From the NCBI GenBank assembly GCA_949155905.1, contig CASCWU010000012.1, positions 1 through 55,027 on the forward strand: DNA of 55,027 bases, given 5' to 3'. The notes under the pieces were generated by a model, which worked only from the letters and a program-made list of their open reading frames with translations, was not told the DNA's origin and made no database searches. The position numbers and the translations under genes were made by a program. The stretch comes from an uncultured Lachnospiraceae bacterium. GTDB lineage: Bacteria > Bacillota > Clostridia > Lachnospirales > Lachnospiraceae. Of the stretch, positions 8,829 to 17,851 are shown piece by piece; position 1 is the first letter of the stretch, and every line of letters begins with the position of its first letter.

Positions 8829-8860
8829 AAAAAAGCCCCGCATCCAAAGACACAGGGCTG
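8829..8860 (-). terminator. Attenuator terminator in the rplJ leader
   Basis: On the minus strand AGCCCTGTGTC and GCGGGGCTTTTTTATT form a short GC hairpin plus T run, inside the untranslated leader and before rplJ. Its position fits a terminator controlled by the L10 leader. Confidence 0.65.
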
Positions 8861-8883
8861 TATCATACATCATACTCTACAAT

Positions 8884-8998
8884 CCTCGGCAGGCGCTCTC
8901 TGCTCCCGTTTCTATCCTTTATAGAACGATTCGCTTCCTTCTTACACGCCGTTTGGAATGGCTTATCTGCCTTTCCTGGCGTACCTGCTGTCTTCGGC
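8884..8998 (-). promoter_or_regulatory. L10 leader (ribosomal protein autoregulatory RNA)
   Basis: Read on the minus strand, the leader starts with TGCCGAAGACAGCAGG and closes with CCTGCCGAGG. These pair with each other and match the conserved core of the L10 leader family of Firmicutes, in which L10 binds a kink-turn-containing stem to repress its own operon. Confidence 0.75.
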
Positions 8999-9028
8999 AA
9001 TGTCCTGTTACTACACAGGACGAATTCT

Positions 9029-9057
9029 TTTATACCACAATTTCAGTCAGTTGTCAA
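9029..9057 (-). promoter_or_regulatory. Promoter of rplJ-rplL
   Basis: TTGACA (9052-9057) and TATAAA (9029-9034) with 17-base spacing on the minus strand, just before the L10 leader. It is among the strongest promoters in the window by match to consensus, as expected for ribosomal genes. Confidence 0.75.
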
Positions 9058-9073
9058 CTAATTTTTCGTTATT

Positions 9074-10321
9074 TTACCAGGTCTTTTCCAGGCTCATCTT
9101 GAAATCCAACTGGTATGGGCTGTCGGAGGCTGCCTTGATCTCCTCATAGATACCGCGGCGCTCGTCGCTGCTCTCCTCTGCCCAATATTCATAGCCACGC
9201 AGATAGCTGTCCATCATTTCATCCCAGGAGCCAAAGGTTTTCTGAATTATCTGGGCAATCTCTAAGGACTTGTCCAATGCCTCCTGCTCGGTATAATAAT
9301 CAGCCAGATAATACATACTCATCAGGCTCATGGCGCGGCAGTAGTCCCAGCCGTCGATTGCATTAGCGCCGTACTGCTCATACATTGCATAGCTGTCTAC
9401 AAATCCTTTTGCTTCATCCTCGCTGACCCCAAAATTTTCTACGACAAAGCTTACACGCTCTTCCTCTGCCACATCGCCCAGGCCACACTGCTGTAAATAT
9501 TCTCCGTTTTCAGCAAAGCCAGTTCTCTGTCCTTCGGATAACAGGGTATCAATCGTTTCATCCGCGGAAGCACGATCTGTTACACCCCAGCTCTGATTTA
9601 AGGAATCCTGCCATAATGTCTTAGCATCATCGTTGGCAGCAGAACCAGCAAAACGGTTGTAATCCTGTCCGTTGATCTTCATCAAAACAGCATAAGACGC
9701 ATTAAACCAACGGATCGTATCAGTCATTTCTACGGTAGTCCGATCCTCTTCCTCCGGAACCACCTCTACAAACTTGCTGCAAGAAGCGATAAAAGAGCTT
9801 TTGATCCTGTCATTTAGCTTGCTTGCTACATAACCAAGAGAATAGTACGCATATTCGGTTTCACCATAAATGATGTAAGCCTTTGCGTTCTGTCCGCCGG
9901 AAGAAATATCTGCAGAAATCACTTCAAGATTGGTCATGCCCGGAACCTCGATCCCGTCTACTGCTTCGGTATTGGTCGGACTGTAAGCCGTTTTAATAAA
10001 CTCCTTTAGGGCATCCATATTTTCCATCGGAATGGTTCCATTCTTTGGGAACTGCAGTAAAAATGCTGCCTCGCTGCCGTCTGCTCTTCCTACTGCCAGG
10101 AAGGTATCAAGCTGCATATCCTGTGTAATCCAATCCTTGTCAAAATACATGGATGCTGCACCGTTCGGGATTGCAAATTCCTTCATATCCTTGAGCCAAT
10201 CCTCTGTTGTTTTGGAGCCACCGCCGCTGCATCCCTGTAAAAACATCGCTGCCGTCAGCAGCAGAACCAGACAAAGTGTCCAAAGTCCGCGTCTGCTCCC
10301 TTTTGTGTTACCTTGTTTCAC
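9074..10321 (-). CDS. Lipoprotein with DUF1266-like C-terminal domain
   Basis: This 415-aa protein has a basic start, a hydrophobic stretch (LWTLCLVLLLTAAMF) and a lipobox LQGC, so it is predicted to be a lipoprotein on the outer face of the membrane. The N-terminal half resembles a stress-response-type beta domain, and the C-terminal half (from about TIRWFNASYAVL to YEYWAEE) has the W/R/D/G spacing of DUF1266, including GWDYCRAMSLMS and FGSWDEMMDSYLRG. The function is unknown. The ribosome binding site decides the start: GGAGG directly abuts an ATG at 10330 but is 9 bases from the in-frame GTG at 10321, so GTG is chosen. Confidence 0.6.
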   Translation of the reverse strand: MKQGNTKGSRRGLWTLCLVLLLTAAMFLQGCSGGGSKTTEDWLKDMKEFAIPNGAASMYFDKDWITQDMQLDTFLAVGRADGSEAAFLLQFPKNGTIPMENMDALKEFIKTAYSPTNTEAVDGIEVPGMTNLEVISADISSGGQNAKAYIIYGETEYAYYSLGYVASKLNDRIKSSFIASCSKFVEVVPEEEDRTTVEMTDTIRWFNASYAVLMKINGQDYNRFAGSAANDDAKTLWQDSLNQSWGVTDRASADETIDTLLSEGQRTGFAENGEYLQQCGLGDVAEEERVSFVVENFGVSEDEAKGFVDSYAMYEQYGANAIDGWDYCRAMSLMSMYYLADYYTEQEALDKSLEIAQIIQKTFGSWDEMMDSYLRGYEYWAEESSDERRGIYEEIKAASDSPYQLDFKMSLEKTW

Positions 10322-10505
10322 GTAACTCATCCTCCTTACATATCATTTTTACCATAATTTCCAGGTGCTGCTGCCAAAAGCAAGCATTCTGCTTGTCTCA
10401 TATTCGGCTTAGCGCACACCAGTTCTTAGGATAACACAAAAATCGTCAAGATACAAGTCATAATTTCACAAATTTTTCTATGTCTTATTTTTTATCATTT
10501 CGATA

Positions 10506-10534
10506 TTGTCATTCTGTGGGACAAATGATATAAT
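10506..10534 (+). promoter_or_regulatory. Promoter of the ABC exporter operon, with dyad in the spacer
   Basis: TTGTCA (10506-10511) and TATAAT (10529-10534) with 17-base spacing. TTGTC and GACAA (10506-10524) form a dyad covering the -35 box, a plausible operator. Confidence 0.6.
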
Positions 10535-10544
10535 CTGGTAAACG

Positions 10545-10580
10545 TCATATGAGAACATTCATGGCGTTCTTTCTATATGA
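10545..10580 (+). promoter_or_regulatory. Imperfect inverted repeat in the ABC operon leader
   Basis: TCATATGAGAAC and GTTCTTTCTATATGA form an imperfect palindrome just after the -10 box, before the start at 10626. It could be an operator or an RNA hairpin; no regulator gene lies beside it. The rest of 10322-10505 shows nothing recognisable. Confidence 0.35.
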
Positions 10581-10625
10581 AATAGAAGGAATAATGTAAG
10601 CATGTGAACAAGGAGAGAAATGTAA

Positions 10626-12440
10626 ATGGGTAAATTGTTTCATTATCTGCGCTTTTATAAAAAAGAAAGCATCCTAGGCCCTTTGTTTAAGCTGTTAGAG
10701 GCGACCTTTGAGCTGCTTGTACCGCTCGTTATGGCGCAAGTTATCGACGTTGGTATTAAGCATCAGGACACTCCGTATATCCTGCAGATGTGCGGAATTA
10801 TGGTTCTGTTAGGGGTGATTGGCCTAGCCTGCTCTCTGACGGCACAATACTTTGCTGCCAGAGCATCGGTTGGCTTTACGACATCTGTCAGGCGGGATCT
10901 CTTTTCCCACATCGAGCATCTGTCCTATTCCGAAATCGACACTCTGGGAACCTCAACGCTGATCACCCGGATGACCAGCGACTTAAATCAGGTACAGTCC
11001 GGCCTTAACCTGGCGCTGCGCCTGCTGCTTCGTTCTCCGTTTGTTGTGTTTGGGGCGATGGTCATGGCCTTTACGATTGATATAAAAGCAGCGATTCCTT
11101 TTGTTATCATTATTCCGCTGCTTTCCGTTGTCGTGTTCGGTATTATGTTAATTACCATTCCACTTTATAAAAAGGTACAGAGCCGGCTGGATCAGGTGAC
11201 GCTGACGACGAGGGAAAATCTGACTGGCGTCCGTGTCATCCGAGCCTTTCATAAGGAAGAGGAGGAGACAGCACGTTTTGCAGATGCCAACAGCGCGCTG
11301 ACCGGCATCCAGCTTTTTGTAGGCCGGATTTCCGCCCTGCTAAATCCTGTCACCTATATCATCATCAATGCCGGAATTCTGGCCGTTATCTGGACCGGTG
11401 CCTGGCAGGTAGAGGATGGCATTTTAACACAGGGAGCTGTTGTTGCCCTTATCAACTATATGTCACAGATTTTAGTCGAGCTGGTTAAGCTGGCGAATTT
11501 AATCATTACGATTACCAAGGCTGTCGCCTGCGGGAACCGTATCCAGGCTGTATTTGAAGTAACCTCCAGCATGGAATTCCCGGCAGGAGCCAGTTCATCG
11601 GAGAAGGCTTTCTCTGGAAATGCTTCTGCTTCTAGCAGGCAAAATTCCAAGGAATCCAATTCTATGGAATCCGGCTCTATAGAAATCCCTGCGGTAGTTT
11701 TTGATCATGTTTCTTTTACTTATAAGGACGCGAAAGCGGAATCCTTGTCCGATATTCATTTTACAGCCAAAAAGGGAGAAACCATCGGTATCATCGGCGG
11801 AACCGGCTCCGGTAAGACCTCGTTAGTCAACCTGATTCCCCGGTTTTATGATGCGACAAACGGCAGCATCCAGATTTTCGGCCGGGATATCAAAGCCTAT
11901 ACTGCCGACGAGCTGCGCGATCAGATTGGCGTCGTACCGCAAAAGGCCGTTTTGTTTAAAGGAACGATAGCAGACAACCTTCGCTTCGGCAAGCAGGACG
12001 CTACGCCGGAGGAAATGAAGGAGGCGCTTTCCTTTGCACAGGCGAGCGACTTTGTTTCCTCCAAGGCAGGCGGACTAAATGCCGTCGTCGAACAAAACGG
12101 ACGGAACTTCTCTGGCGGCCAGAAGCAGAGGCTGACGATTGCCAGAGCTTTTATCCGTAAGCCGCAGATCCTGATTTTGGATGACAGTGCATCCGCTCTG
12201 GACTATGCCACCGATGCCAGGCTGCGCCAGGCGATCCGGGATATGAGCCCGAATATCACGGTCTTTGTCGTTTCCCAACGTACCTCCTCGATCCGCCATG
12301 CCGATCAGATTATCGTGTTAGACGACGGGCAGGTGGCCGGTATCGGTACACACGACGAACTGCTGGCGGACTGTGAGGTTTACCAGGAAATTTATTATTC
12401 CCAATATCCAAAGGAGGCAGAATCCCATGGCGAAAAATAA
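10626..12440 (+). CDS. Heterodimeric ABC exporter, subunit with degenerate ATP site
   Basis: This 604-aa protein has an N-terminal six-helix exporter domain (about residues 1-310) and a C-terminal ATPase. Walker A is GGTGSGKTS and the signature is FSGGQKQR. The Walker B end reads ILDDSASALD, with Asp where the catalytic Glu should be, and the H-loop reads VSQRTSS with Gln for His. These two changes mark the degenerate half of heterodimeric exporters such as BmrCD or TM287/288. A Ser-rich linker of about 35 residues lies between the domains. The next gene overlaps it by 14 bases and supplies the canonical half. Substrate is unknown, probably drugs, peptides or lipids. Confidence 0.9.
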   Translation: MGKLFHYLRFYKKESILGPLFKLLEATFELLVPLVMAQVIDVGIKHQDTPYILQMCGIMVLLGVIGLACSLTAQYFAARASVGFTTSVRRDLFSHIEHLSYSEIDTLGTSTLITRMTSDLNQVQSGLNLALRLLLRSPFVVFGAMVMAFTIDIKAAIPFVIIIPLLSVVVFGIMLITIPLYKKVQSRLDQVTLTTRENLTGVRVIRAFHKEEEETARFADANSALTGIQLFVGRISALLNPVTYIIINAGILAVIWTGAWQVEDGILTQGAVVALINYMSQILVELVKLANLIITITKAVACGNRIQAVFEVTSSMEFPAGASSSEKAFSGNASASSRQNSKESNSMESGSIEIPAVVFDHVSFTYKDAKAESLSDIHFTAKKGETIGIIGGTGSGKTSLVNLIPRFYDATNGSIQIFGRDIKAYTADELRDQIGVVPQKAVLFKGTIADNLRFGKQDATPEEMKEALSFAQASDFVSSKAGGLNAVVEQNGRNFSGGQKQRLTIARAFIRKPQILILDDSASALDYATDARLRQAIRDMSPNITVFVVSQRTSSIRHADQIIVLDDGQVAGIGTHDELLADCEVYQEIYYSQYPKEAESHGEK

Positions 12441-14187
12441 TGCACCAAAAAGCGGCAACCAACAAACCTTGCAAAAGGTTCTACATTATATTCGGCGCTA
12501 TTGGTTCCTCGTGATAGCATCCTTGGTTTGCGCTGCCGGCACTGTCGTCCTTACCTTATACACCCCGATTTTGACCGGACAAGCCGTCGATCTGATCCTA
12601 GCACCAGGCCAGGTAGACTTTGACGGAATCCTGACTATTTTACGAACGACTGCGATTCTGCTGCTCATTACTGCTCTTTTACAGTGGATTATGAATGTCT
12701 GCAACAACAACATCACCTATCGGGTCGTCAAGGACATCCGGCGCCAGGCTTTTGCTAAGCTGGAGCAGCTTCCGCTTAGTTACCTTGACCAGCACCCGGC
12801 AGGCGATATCATCAGTCGGATTGTCGCGGATGTCGATCAGTTCTCCGAAGGTCTGCTGATGGGCTTTACTCAGCTATTTACCGGCGTACTGACCATTGTC
12901 GGGACATTGGGCTTTATGGTAAGCATCAACCTGTCGATCACACTGGTCGTCGTGCTGATTACCCCGGTATCTCTGTTTGTAGCTGCCTTTATCGCCAAGC
13001 GTACCTATTCAATGTTTCATCTCCAGTCCAGCACCCGCGGCGAGCTGACCGGGCTGATTGAGGAAATGGTAGACAACCAGAAGGTCGTGCAGGCGTTCGG
13101 CTACGAGGATTGCGCCCAGGAACGTTTTGACGAAATCAACGGCAGACTCCAGGACTGCAGCCTCCGCGCAATCTTCTTCTCCTCGATCACCAATCCGTCC
13201 ACCCGTTTTGTCAATGGGCTGGTGACAACCGGCGTCGTGCTTTCCGGCGCACTGGCGGCTCTACGGGGACATCTGTCCGTCGGCGGCCTGTCCTGCTTTA
13301 TCAGCTATGCCAACCAGTACACGAAGCCATTTAACGAAATTTCTGGTGTTGTCACGGAGCTGCAAAACGCCTTGGCCTCTGCCTCCCGCGTCTTTGATTT
13401 TATCGAAGAGGAGCCGCAGATACCGGATGCCACAGATGCCAGAGTACTGACCGAGGCCGACGGCTCTGTCGAGCTGGATCAAGTAGATTTCTCCTATGTG
13501 CCGGACGTCCCTCTGATCGAGGAGTTAAACCTTTCCGTCCGCCCAGGACAGCGGATCGCCCTTGTCGGACCGACCGGCTGCGGCAAAACGACCATCATCA
13601 ACCTTTTGATGCGCTTCTATGACGTAACAGCAGGCGCGATCCGCGTCAGCGGCTCCGATATCCGCGATATCACCCGGAAGAGCCTGCGTGCCAATTATGG
13701 AATGGTACTGCAGGAAACATGGCTTTCCAGCGGTACGATCCGCGACAATATCTGCTACGGCAAGCCGGATGCCACCGAGGAGGAAATGATTGCTGCCGCC
13801 AAGGCCTCCCACGCCCACAGCTTTATCAAGCGTCTTCCGCAGGGCTACGACACGATTATCAAGGAGGACGGCGGAAACCTCTCCCAAGGGCAGAAGCAGC
13901 TTCTGTGCATTACCCGTGTCATGCTCTGCCTTCCGCCGATGTTGATTTTAGACGAAGCAACCTCTTCCATTGATACCCGGACGGAAATCCGTATCCAAAA
14001 GGCCTTTAACAAAATGATGAAGGGACGGACGAGCTTTATCGTCGCCCACCGTCTCTCCACGATTCAGGAAGCGGATGTGATTCTGGTGATGAAGGACGGG
14101 CATATCATCGAACAGGGCAGCCACGACGAACTGTTAGCTGGGAATGGATTCTATGCAGAGCTGTACCGGAGCCAGTTTGAAGGATAA
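12427..14187 (+). CDS. Heterodimeric ABC exporter, catalytic subunit
   Basis: This 586-aa protein pairs with the product of the overlapping upstream gene. It has six transmembrane helices, then an ATPase with Walker A GPTGCGKTT, signature LSQGQKQ, an intact Walker B (LILDEATSSID) and H-loop (VAHRLST), so it carries the working hydrolysis residues. The start at 12427 follows CAAAGGAGG and overlaps the previous gene by 14 bases, suggesting coupled translation of the two subunits. A strong terminator follows. It is a multidrug or lipid exporter type; no substrate can be assigned. Confidence 0.92.
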   Translation: MAKNNAPKSGNQQTLQKVLHYIRRYWFLVIASLVCAAGTVVLTLYTPILTGQAVDLILAPGQVDFDGILTILRTTAILLLITALLQWIMNVCNNNITYRVVKDIRRQAFAKLEQLPLSYLDQHPAGDIISRIVADVDQFSEGLLMGFTQLFTGVLTIVGTLGFMVSINLSITLVVVLITPVSLFVAAFIAKRTYSMFHLQSSTRGELTGLIEEMVDNQKVVQAFGYEDCAQERFDEINGRLQDCSLRAIFFSSITNPSTRFVNGLVTTGVVLSGALAALRGHLSVGGLSCFISYANQYTKPFNEISGVVTELQNALASASRVFDFIEEEPQIPDATDARVLTEADGSVELDQVDFSYVPDVPLIEELNLSVRPGQRIALVGPTGCGKTTIINLLMRFYDVTAGAIRVSGSDIRDITRKSLRANYGMVLQETWLSSGTIRDNICYGKPDATEEEMIAAAKASHAHSFIKRLPQGYDTIIKEDGGNLSQGQKQLLCITRVMLCLPPMLILDEATSSIDTRTEIRIQKAFNKMMKGRTSFIVAHRLSTIQEADVILVMKDGHIIEQGSHDELLAGNGFYAELYRSQFEG

Positions 14188-14200
14188 AAGAGAAAATAAA

Positions 14201-14245
14201 ACGAGCCGTATCTAGTATAGAGCAACTGCGATACGGCTCGTTTTT
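14201..14245 (+). terminator. Terminator of the ABC exporter operon
   Basis: ACGAGCCGTATC pairs perfectly with GATACGGCTCGT and is followed by a T run, 14 bases after the stop of the second ABC gene. Confidence 0.85.
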
Positions 14246-14337
14246 ACGTATAGGGAATGACAAAAGTTTTTATTCTTAGTTCCAGAATACTTTTCCAAGA
14301 ATTCTTTTTAAGTCCTTTTTATTTCTTCAAAATCTTT

Positions 14338-15189
14338 TTACAGAAGATATTTTCTCAATCCCTCAATCATCATCTGATGCCCGTCTGCGGCCTCCGGCAA
14401 CTCCGGGTTCGAGGTAAAGCCGTGCGGTACGCCCTGGAAGCGTTTCATCGTCACTTCCACTCCGGCCTGCGCCAGCTTCTTGCCGTACTCCTCTCCCTCT
14501 TCCCGCAGGGAATCAATTTCACAGGTCAGAATAATGGCTGGCGGCAAATCGGCCAGTTCCTCCTGGCTGGCGTAAATCGGCGAGCAATAGACGTCTCCGG
14601 CGGCCTCCGGCGTTTCACAGTAAGCGGCATTGAACATCTCCGCTACCTCTGGCGGGATAGCTCCTTCGGTATAAAATTTCGCTTTCGGATCCGTGAGGAC
14701 GTCTAACGGTGGGTAATCCAGCACCTGGCAGCAGAAGCCGAATTCGCCGGATTTCTTGGCCATCATACAGACGACCGTGGAAATATTCGCACCGGCACTG
14801 TGGCCGCCTATCGCCATTTTCGCCGGATCGATACCGTATTCCTCCGCGTGGGATGCTACGTATTTTACGACGTCGTACACATCCTCCTTGTCGCCTGGGC
14901 ATTTCGTCTCTGGTGCCAGACGGTACTCTACGTTGATGATCGTGATATCAAGTGCGTCGAGGAACTTTTTGCACATAAAGTCGTCCCCCTCCGGGTCGCC
15001 CATCACAAAGCCGCCTCCGTGGATGTTGAAAAAGACCGGGGAGGGTGCCTTCCGGCTGACTGGCTTATAGATCAGACATCTGGCCTGGCCGGCTCTGGTT
15101 GGGATATAGATTTCTGTGCCGGATATCTTCATTTGCTTGCGGCGCTCTTCTGCCTGCTTCCGCATGGTTGGTAACATGTTTAAGTCCAT
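14338..15189 (-). CDS. Alpha/beta hydrolase of the Aes/HSL acetylesterase group
   Basis: This 283-aa protein shows the hormone-sensitive-lipase group marks: oxyanion motif FNIHGGGFVMGD, nucleophile elbow IGGHSAGANIS (Ser), a catalytic Asp in ILTCEIDSLREE and His in VPHGFTSNP. No signal peptide is seen. Family members hydrolyse short acyl esters such as acetylated sugars or drugs. The ATG at 15189 follows AAAGGAG at 10 bases. It stands alone between the convergent ABC terminator and broken small genes. Confidence 0.85.
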   Translation of the reverse strand: MDLNMLPTMRKQAEERRKQMKISGTEIYIPTRAGQARCLIYKPVSRKAPSPVFFNIHGGGFVMGDPEGDDFMCKKFLDALDITIINVEYRLAPETKCPGDKEDVYDVVKYVASHAEEYGIDPAKMAIGGHSAGANISTVVCMMAKKSGEFGFCCQVLDYPPLDVLTDPKAKFYTEGAIPPEVAEMFNAAYCETPEAAGDVYCSPIYASQEELADLPPAIILTCEIDSLREEGEEYGKKLAQAGVEVTMKRFQGVPHGFTSNPELPEAADGHQMMIEGLRKYLL

Positions 15190-15234
15190 TTTTTTAGTAC
15201 TCCTTTCCGGGATCGTGAAGCTGTTTTTTATCCC

Positions 15235-15402
15235 TTATGTTGATTTATGTTGATGTAAGATGAATGGAGTCATTTTCTCCATTAGCTCCCTGGATAAACG
15301 TTCGCTTTTTTCTTGTAAAAGCCTTTTTTGTTCTGCTTTCGCCTATTCTACAGCTTTTAGCTGAGCTTCTAGGCGCTCGCTTAAAATTGCATGTTCTTCC
15401 AT
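15235..15402 (-). pseudogene. Broken small coiled-coil gene
   Basis: On the minus strand a frame reads MEEHAILSERLEAQLKAVE, then an in-frame TAG, then AKAEQKRLLQEKSERLSREL and ends at TAA. The heptad pattern continues across the stop, so a coiled-coil protein or tail probably once existed here. It could instead be chance coding; there is no clear ribosome binding site. Confidence 0.3.
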
Positions 15403-15426
15403 AGATACTCTCCATTTTATCGGTTA

Positions 15427-15795
15427 TCATAATCCAGACCGGCCATAGAACAATTCTTTAAAAAGTGATCGGCTGCTTTCTGTAAGTTCTTTAAATTTTT
15501 TGCTTACAAGAATAATACACTCTTTTGCAGACACAATTAAATGATAGGAAATCGTACTACTCATTGGATCAACTTCATGTTCGCTCCCCAATACCACTCC
15601 AATATACTCTTCCCTTTTTTGAATCCGCTCCATGGTATCCATATCATATGTTATTGCAACTTCGTTTGAATCATTTTCATCTTTTGAAATTTTTAATACC
15701 TGCCGCACTAATTCTTGAATCGTATTATATTCACTTTCTGGTATATTTTTGTATTTTATTCTTGGAACTTTCTTAACAGCCTCATCTGGGATCAT
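15427..15795 (-). CDS. Hypothetical 122-aa protein
   Basis: I do not recognise this protein. It is soluble, mixed alpha/beta by pattern, with a C-terminal part (YHLIVSAKECIILVSKKFKE) that looks like a buried strand followed by a helix. Its ATG overlaps the TGA of a tiny frame on the same strand that could start at a TTG after GGAGG and encode about 23 residues (ending LSDLDMAKKEIIKL). That upstream frame may be a leader peptide or the remains of a longer gene. The surrounding genes are broken, so this one may be decaying too. A toxin-antitoxin role was considered but nothing supports it. Confidence 0.4.
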   Translation of the reverse strand: MIPDEAVKKVPRIKYKNIPESEYNTIQELVRQVLKISKDENDSNEVAITYDMDTMERIQKREEYIGVVLGSEHEVDPMSSTISYHLIVSAKECIILVSKKFKELTESSRSLFKELFYGRSGL

Positions 15796-15965
15796 AATTT
15801 TATGATCTCTTTTTTAGCCATATCCAAATCACTTAAACGTTTTTCATCCCCATATAACTCCAAACGATATCATTCCCTCCCTGCTTTTCCAGATAACAGT
15901 TTTCTTTTTTAAATTATAGCAAGGTTTTTCTTGGTTTTCAAGTAATACATTTTTTTACTTTTTCC

Positions 15966-15995
15966 TTTACACCTTTCTGTCCTTTCTGTTATACT
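15966..15995 (+). promoter_or_regulatory. Promoter of the broken Uma2 gene
   Basis: TTTACA (15966-15971) and TATACT (15990-15995), spacing 18, about 40 bases before the Uma2 remnant. Confidence 0.4.
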
Positions 15996-16034
15996 ATAGA
16001 AAATATTCTGTTCAAAAAAGGAGTTTTTTTCATA

Positions 16035-16510
16035 GATGCCAATAAGTTGCCACGCTATACGATTCAGGATATTTACAACCTTCCTGATAAAACACGAGCC
16101 GAATTAATTGACAGAGAGTTTTATATGATGGCTCCTGTGAAGTCTATCCGGCTCCGTTTACCGTTTTTTTACATGCAGATAATAAAACTTATGTCGAATC
16201 GGGCATCAGTGTGATCTGCGATCCGGATAAGCTGGATGAATCCGGCTGCCAGGGTGCGCCTGACTGGATCATAGAGGTTGTGTCTCCTGGAAGTCAGCAG
16301 ATGGATTATGCCAAAAAGCTGTTCCAATACCAGACGGCAGGTGTTCGGGAATATTGGATTGTCGATCCGGAGAATGAAACCATCCTCGTCTATGATTTCC
16401 GGGACGAAACTGCGGAACACTATACCTTTCATGATTCTGTAGCCTCCCGTACCCTGGATGGGTTATCTATCTGTATTGCAGAGCTGGGAGGAAATTTTGG
16501 ACAGAGCTGA
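16035..16510 (+). pseudogene. Broken Uma2-family (DUF820) endonuclease-like gene
   Basis: Two parts of one Uma2 protein lie in different frames. The first reads NKLPRYTIQDIYNLPDKTRA and LIDREFYMMAP; the second reads CEVYPAPFTVFLHADNKTY, ISVICDPDK, GAPDWIIEVVSPGS and REYWIVDPEN. About 60 residues that normally join MMAP to the CEVYPAPF strand are missing and the frame shifts at about 16134. The catalytic-type Asp and Glu (ISVICD, WIIEV) remain, but the protein cannot be made whole. Uma2 proteins belong to the PD-(D/E)xK fold and are often scattered in mobile regions. Confidence 0.8.
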
Positions 16511-16720
16511 AAAATATGCCGAAAACTTGATAGTTTCATATAAAGCAACTGAGAAAAAAGTGTTCCATAGAATTCCTTTTTTGCTTCTTTAAATGGCCAA
16601 TATAAATGAGGCTGTCGCTTATTATAGTCAATAGGAAGAATACTATGATAACTTTACTAATACTTAGGAAAAGCCCTTACGAAAAGTAAAGAATATTGTG
16701 GCAAATATCTACTAAAAATC
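16511..16720. other. Intergenic stretch with no recognisable feature
   Basis: AT-rich DNA between the Uma2 remnant and the terminator at 16721. No convincing gene, promoter or repeat is visible. Confidence 0.5.
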
Positions 16721-16766
16721 AAAAAAACCAACTAGGAAAATGAAATTTTTCCGGTTGGTTTTTCTT
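16721..16766. terminator. Bidirectional terminator at the distal end of array 1
   Basis: AACCAACTAGGAAAA and TTTTTCCGGTTGGTTTTT form a stem flanked by A and T runs. A close relative lies at 27824-27866 near the distal end of array 2, so this seems part of a duplicated block. It would stop the array 1 transcript, which runs leftward. Confidence 0.75.
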
Positions 16767-16838
16767 TTTTGTTTTATACCCTCTTACTAACTTCTTCTGT
16801 TTTTACTATTTGCAATAGAAAAAGGTGGCAAAAGAATT

Positions 16839-17676
16839 GTTTCTGTACCCTATACTGGATTTTTCCTATTTCTACGTTTGAAAAGGAAGTGATTTGATTG
16901 GTTTTGAAGTGCGTGTTAATACCCTACGTCGGGCTTCTCCTATTTCTACCACTAAAGAAAAAAGATTAGCCTTTATCGAGGAATTGTGTCAATGCCCTAC
17001 GTCGGGCTTCTCCTATTTCTACAGATACTTCGTCAATACAGAGAAGTATTTGACATGTGTCAATGCCCTACGTCGGGCTTCTCCTATTTCTACATTCCAA
17101 GAGATGCCTAATTTGGCCTATTATGTATTGTGTCAATGCCCTACGTCGGGCTTCTCCTATTTCTACAGATACTTCGTCAATACAGAGAAGTATTTGACAT
17201 GTGTCAATGCCCTACGTCGGGCTTCTCCTATTTCTACTAGCGAAGTATCAGTATGATAAGATGAGGAAGGATTGTGTCAATGCCCTACGTCGGGCTTCTC
17301 CTATTTCTACCTTTACTAATTCAACTAAAAAAACATTCTGAAGAAATGTGTCAATGCCCTACGTCGGGCTTCTCCTATTTCTACTGCTGCATAGTGAGGA
17401 GAAAGTCGAGGTATTACTATGTGTCAATGCCCTACGTCGGGCTTCTCCTATTTCTACATTATGAAAAAAGTTGAGCTGTGTAAAGCGTTGACTGTGTCAA
17501 TGCCCTACGTCGGGCTTCTCCTATTTCTACCGACGAAGCTAATGCCATAATCGCTACGGCAAACGAGTGTCAATGCCCTACGTCGGGCTTCTCCTATTTC
17601 TACTTAGCGGAAACAGGAAGACATCACGAACAGCTCATTGTGTCAATGCCCTACGTCGGGCTTCTCCTATTTCTAC
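16839..17676 (-). CRISPR. CRISPR array 1: 12 repeats of 37 bp, 11 spacers
   Basis: Repeats start at 16839 (decayed), 16913 (3 changes visible), 16986, 17057, 17130, 17201, 17274, 17348, 17421, 17494, 17567 and 17640; spacers are 34-37 bases. On the plus strand the repeat begins GTGTCAATGCCC and ends CTCCTATTTCTAC. Transcription is taken as minus: the decayed repeats lie at the left, the conserved leader at the right, and in that direction the repeat ends in ATTGACAC, close to the ATTGAAAC tag left by Cas6. The repeat can form a small hairpin, GCCC-GACGTA-GGGC. The spacer at 17023-17056 is identical to that at 17167-17200. The spacer at 17458-17493 also occurs in array 2. Confidence 0.98.
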
Positions 17677-17851
17677 GCTCCCTTCCCAAACCCCGCATAA
17701 ACACTGGCTTTGCAAGGGTATTTTCACGCGTAATTAACAGAAAATTCTGACAATTAGCTTTTTTCGCCTCAAAATTTGGTTGTTCACACTTTGTTCATAA
17801 TTCACCTGTTTTTTCTACTTTTATTATACCAACTATTCTCTCTACTTTCAA
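17677..17851 (-). promoter_or_regulatory. Leader and promoter of array 1
   Basis: The minus-strand promoter has TTGAAA (17846-17851) and TATAAT (17823-17828), spacing 17. The leader between promoter and first repeat is nearly the same as that of array 2, for example GCATAAACACTGGCTTTGC and CAGAAAATTCTGACAATTA on the plus strand. It is shorter than leader 2 by about 60 bases near the promoter. Confidence 0.85.

Noticed and set aside
12498-12716. Minus-strand frames inside the ABC genes
   Set aside because: They are shadows of strongly supported ABC exporter coding sequence.
15427-15795. Toxin-antitoxin pair
   Set aside because: The upstream frame is only about 23 codons with a TTG start and no family likeness is seen for either part.
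16894-17474. Long open frames with repeated peptide units across array 1
   Set aside because: They are translations of the CRISPR repeat and spacers (LRRASPIST or PTSGFSYFY units), not genes.
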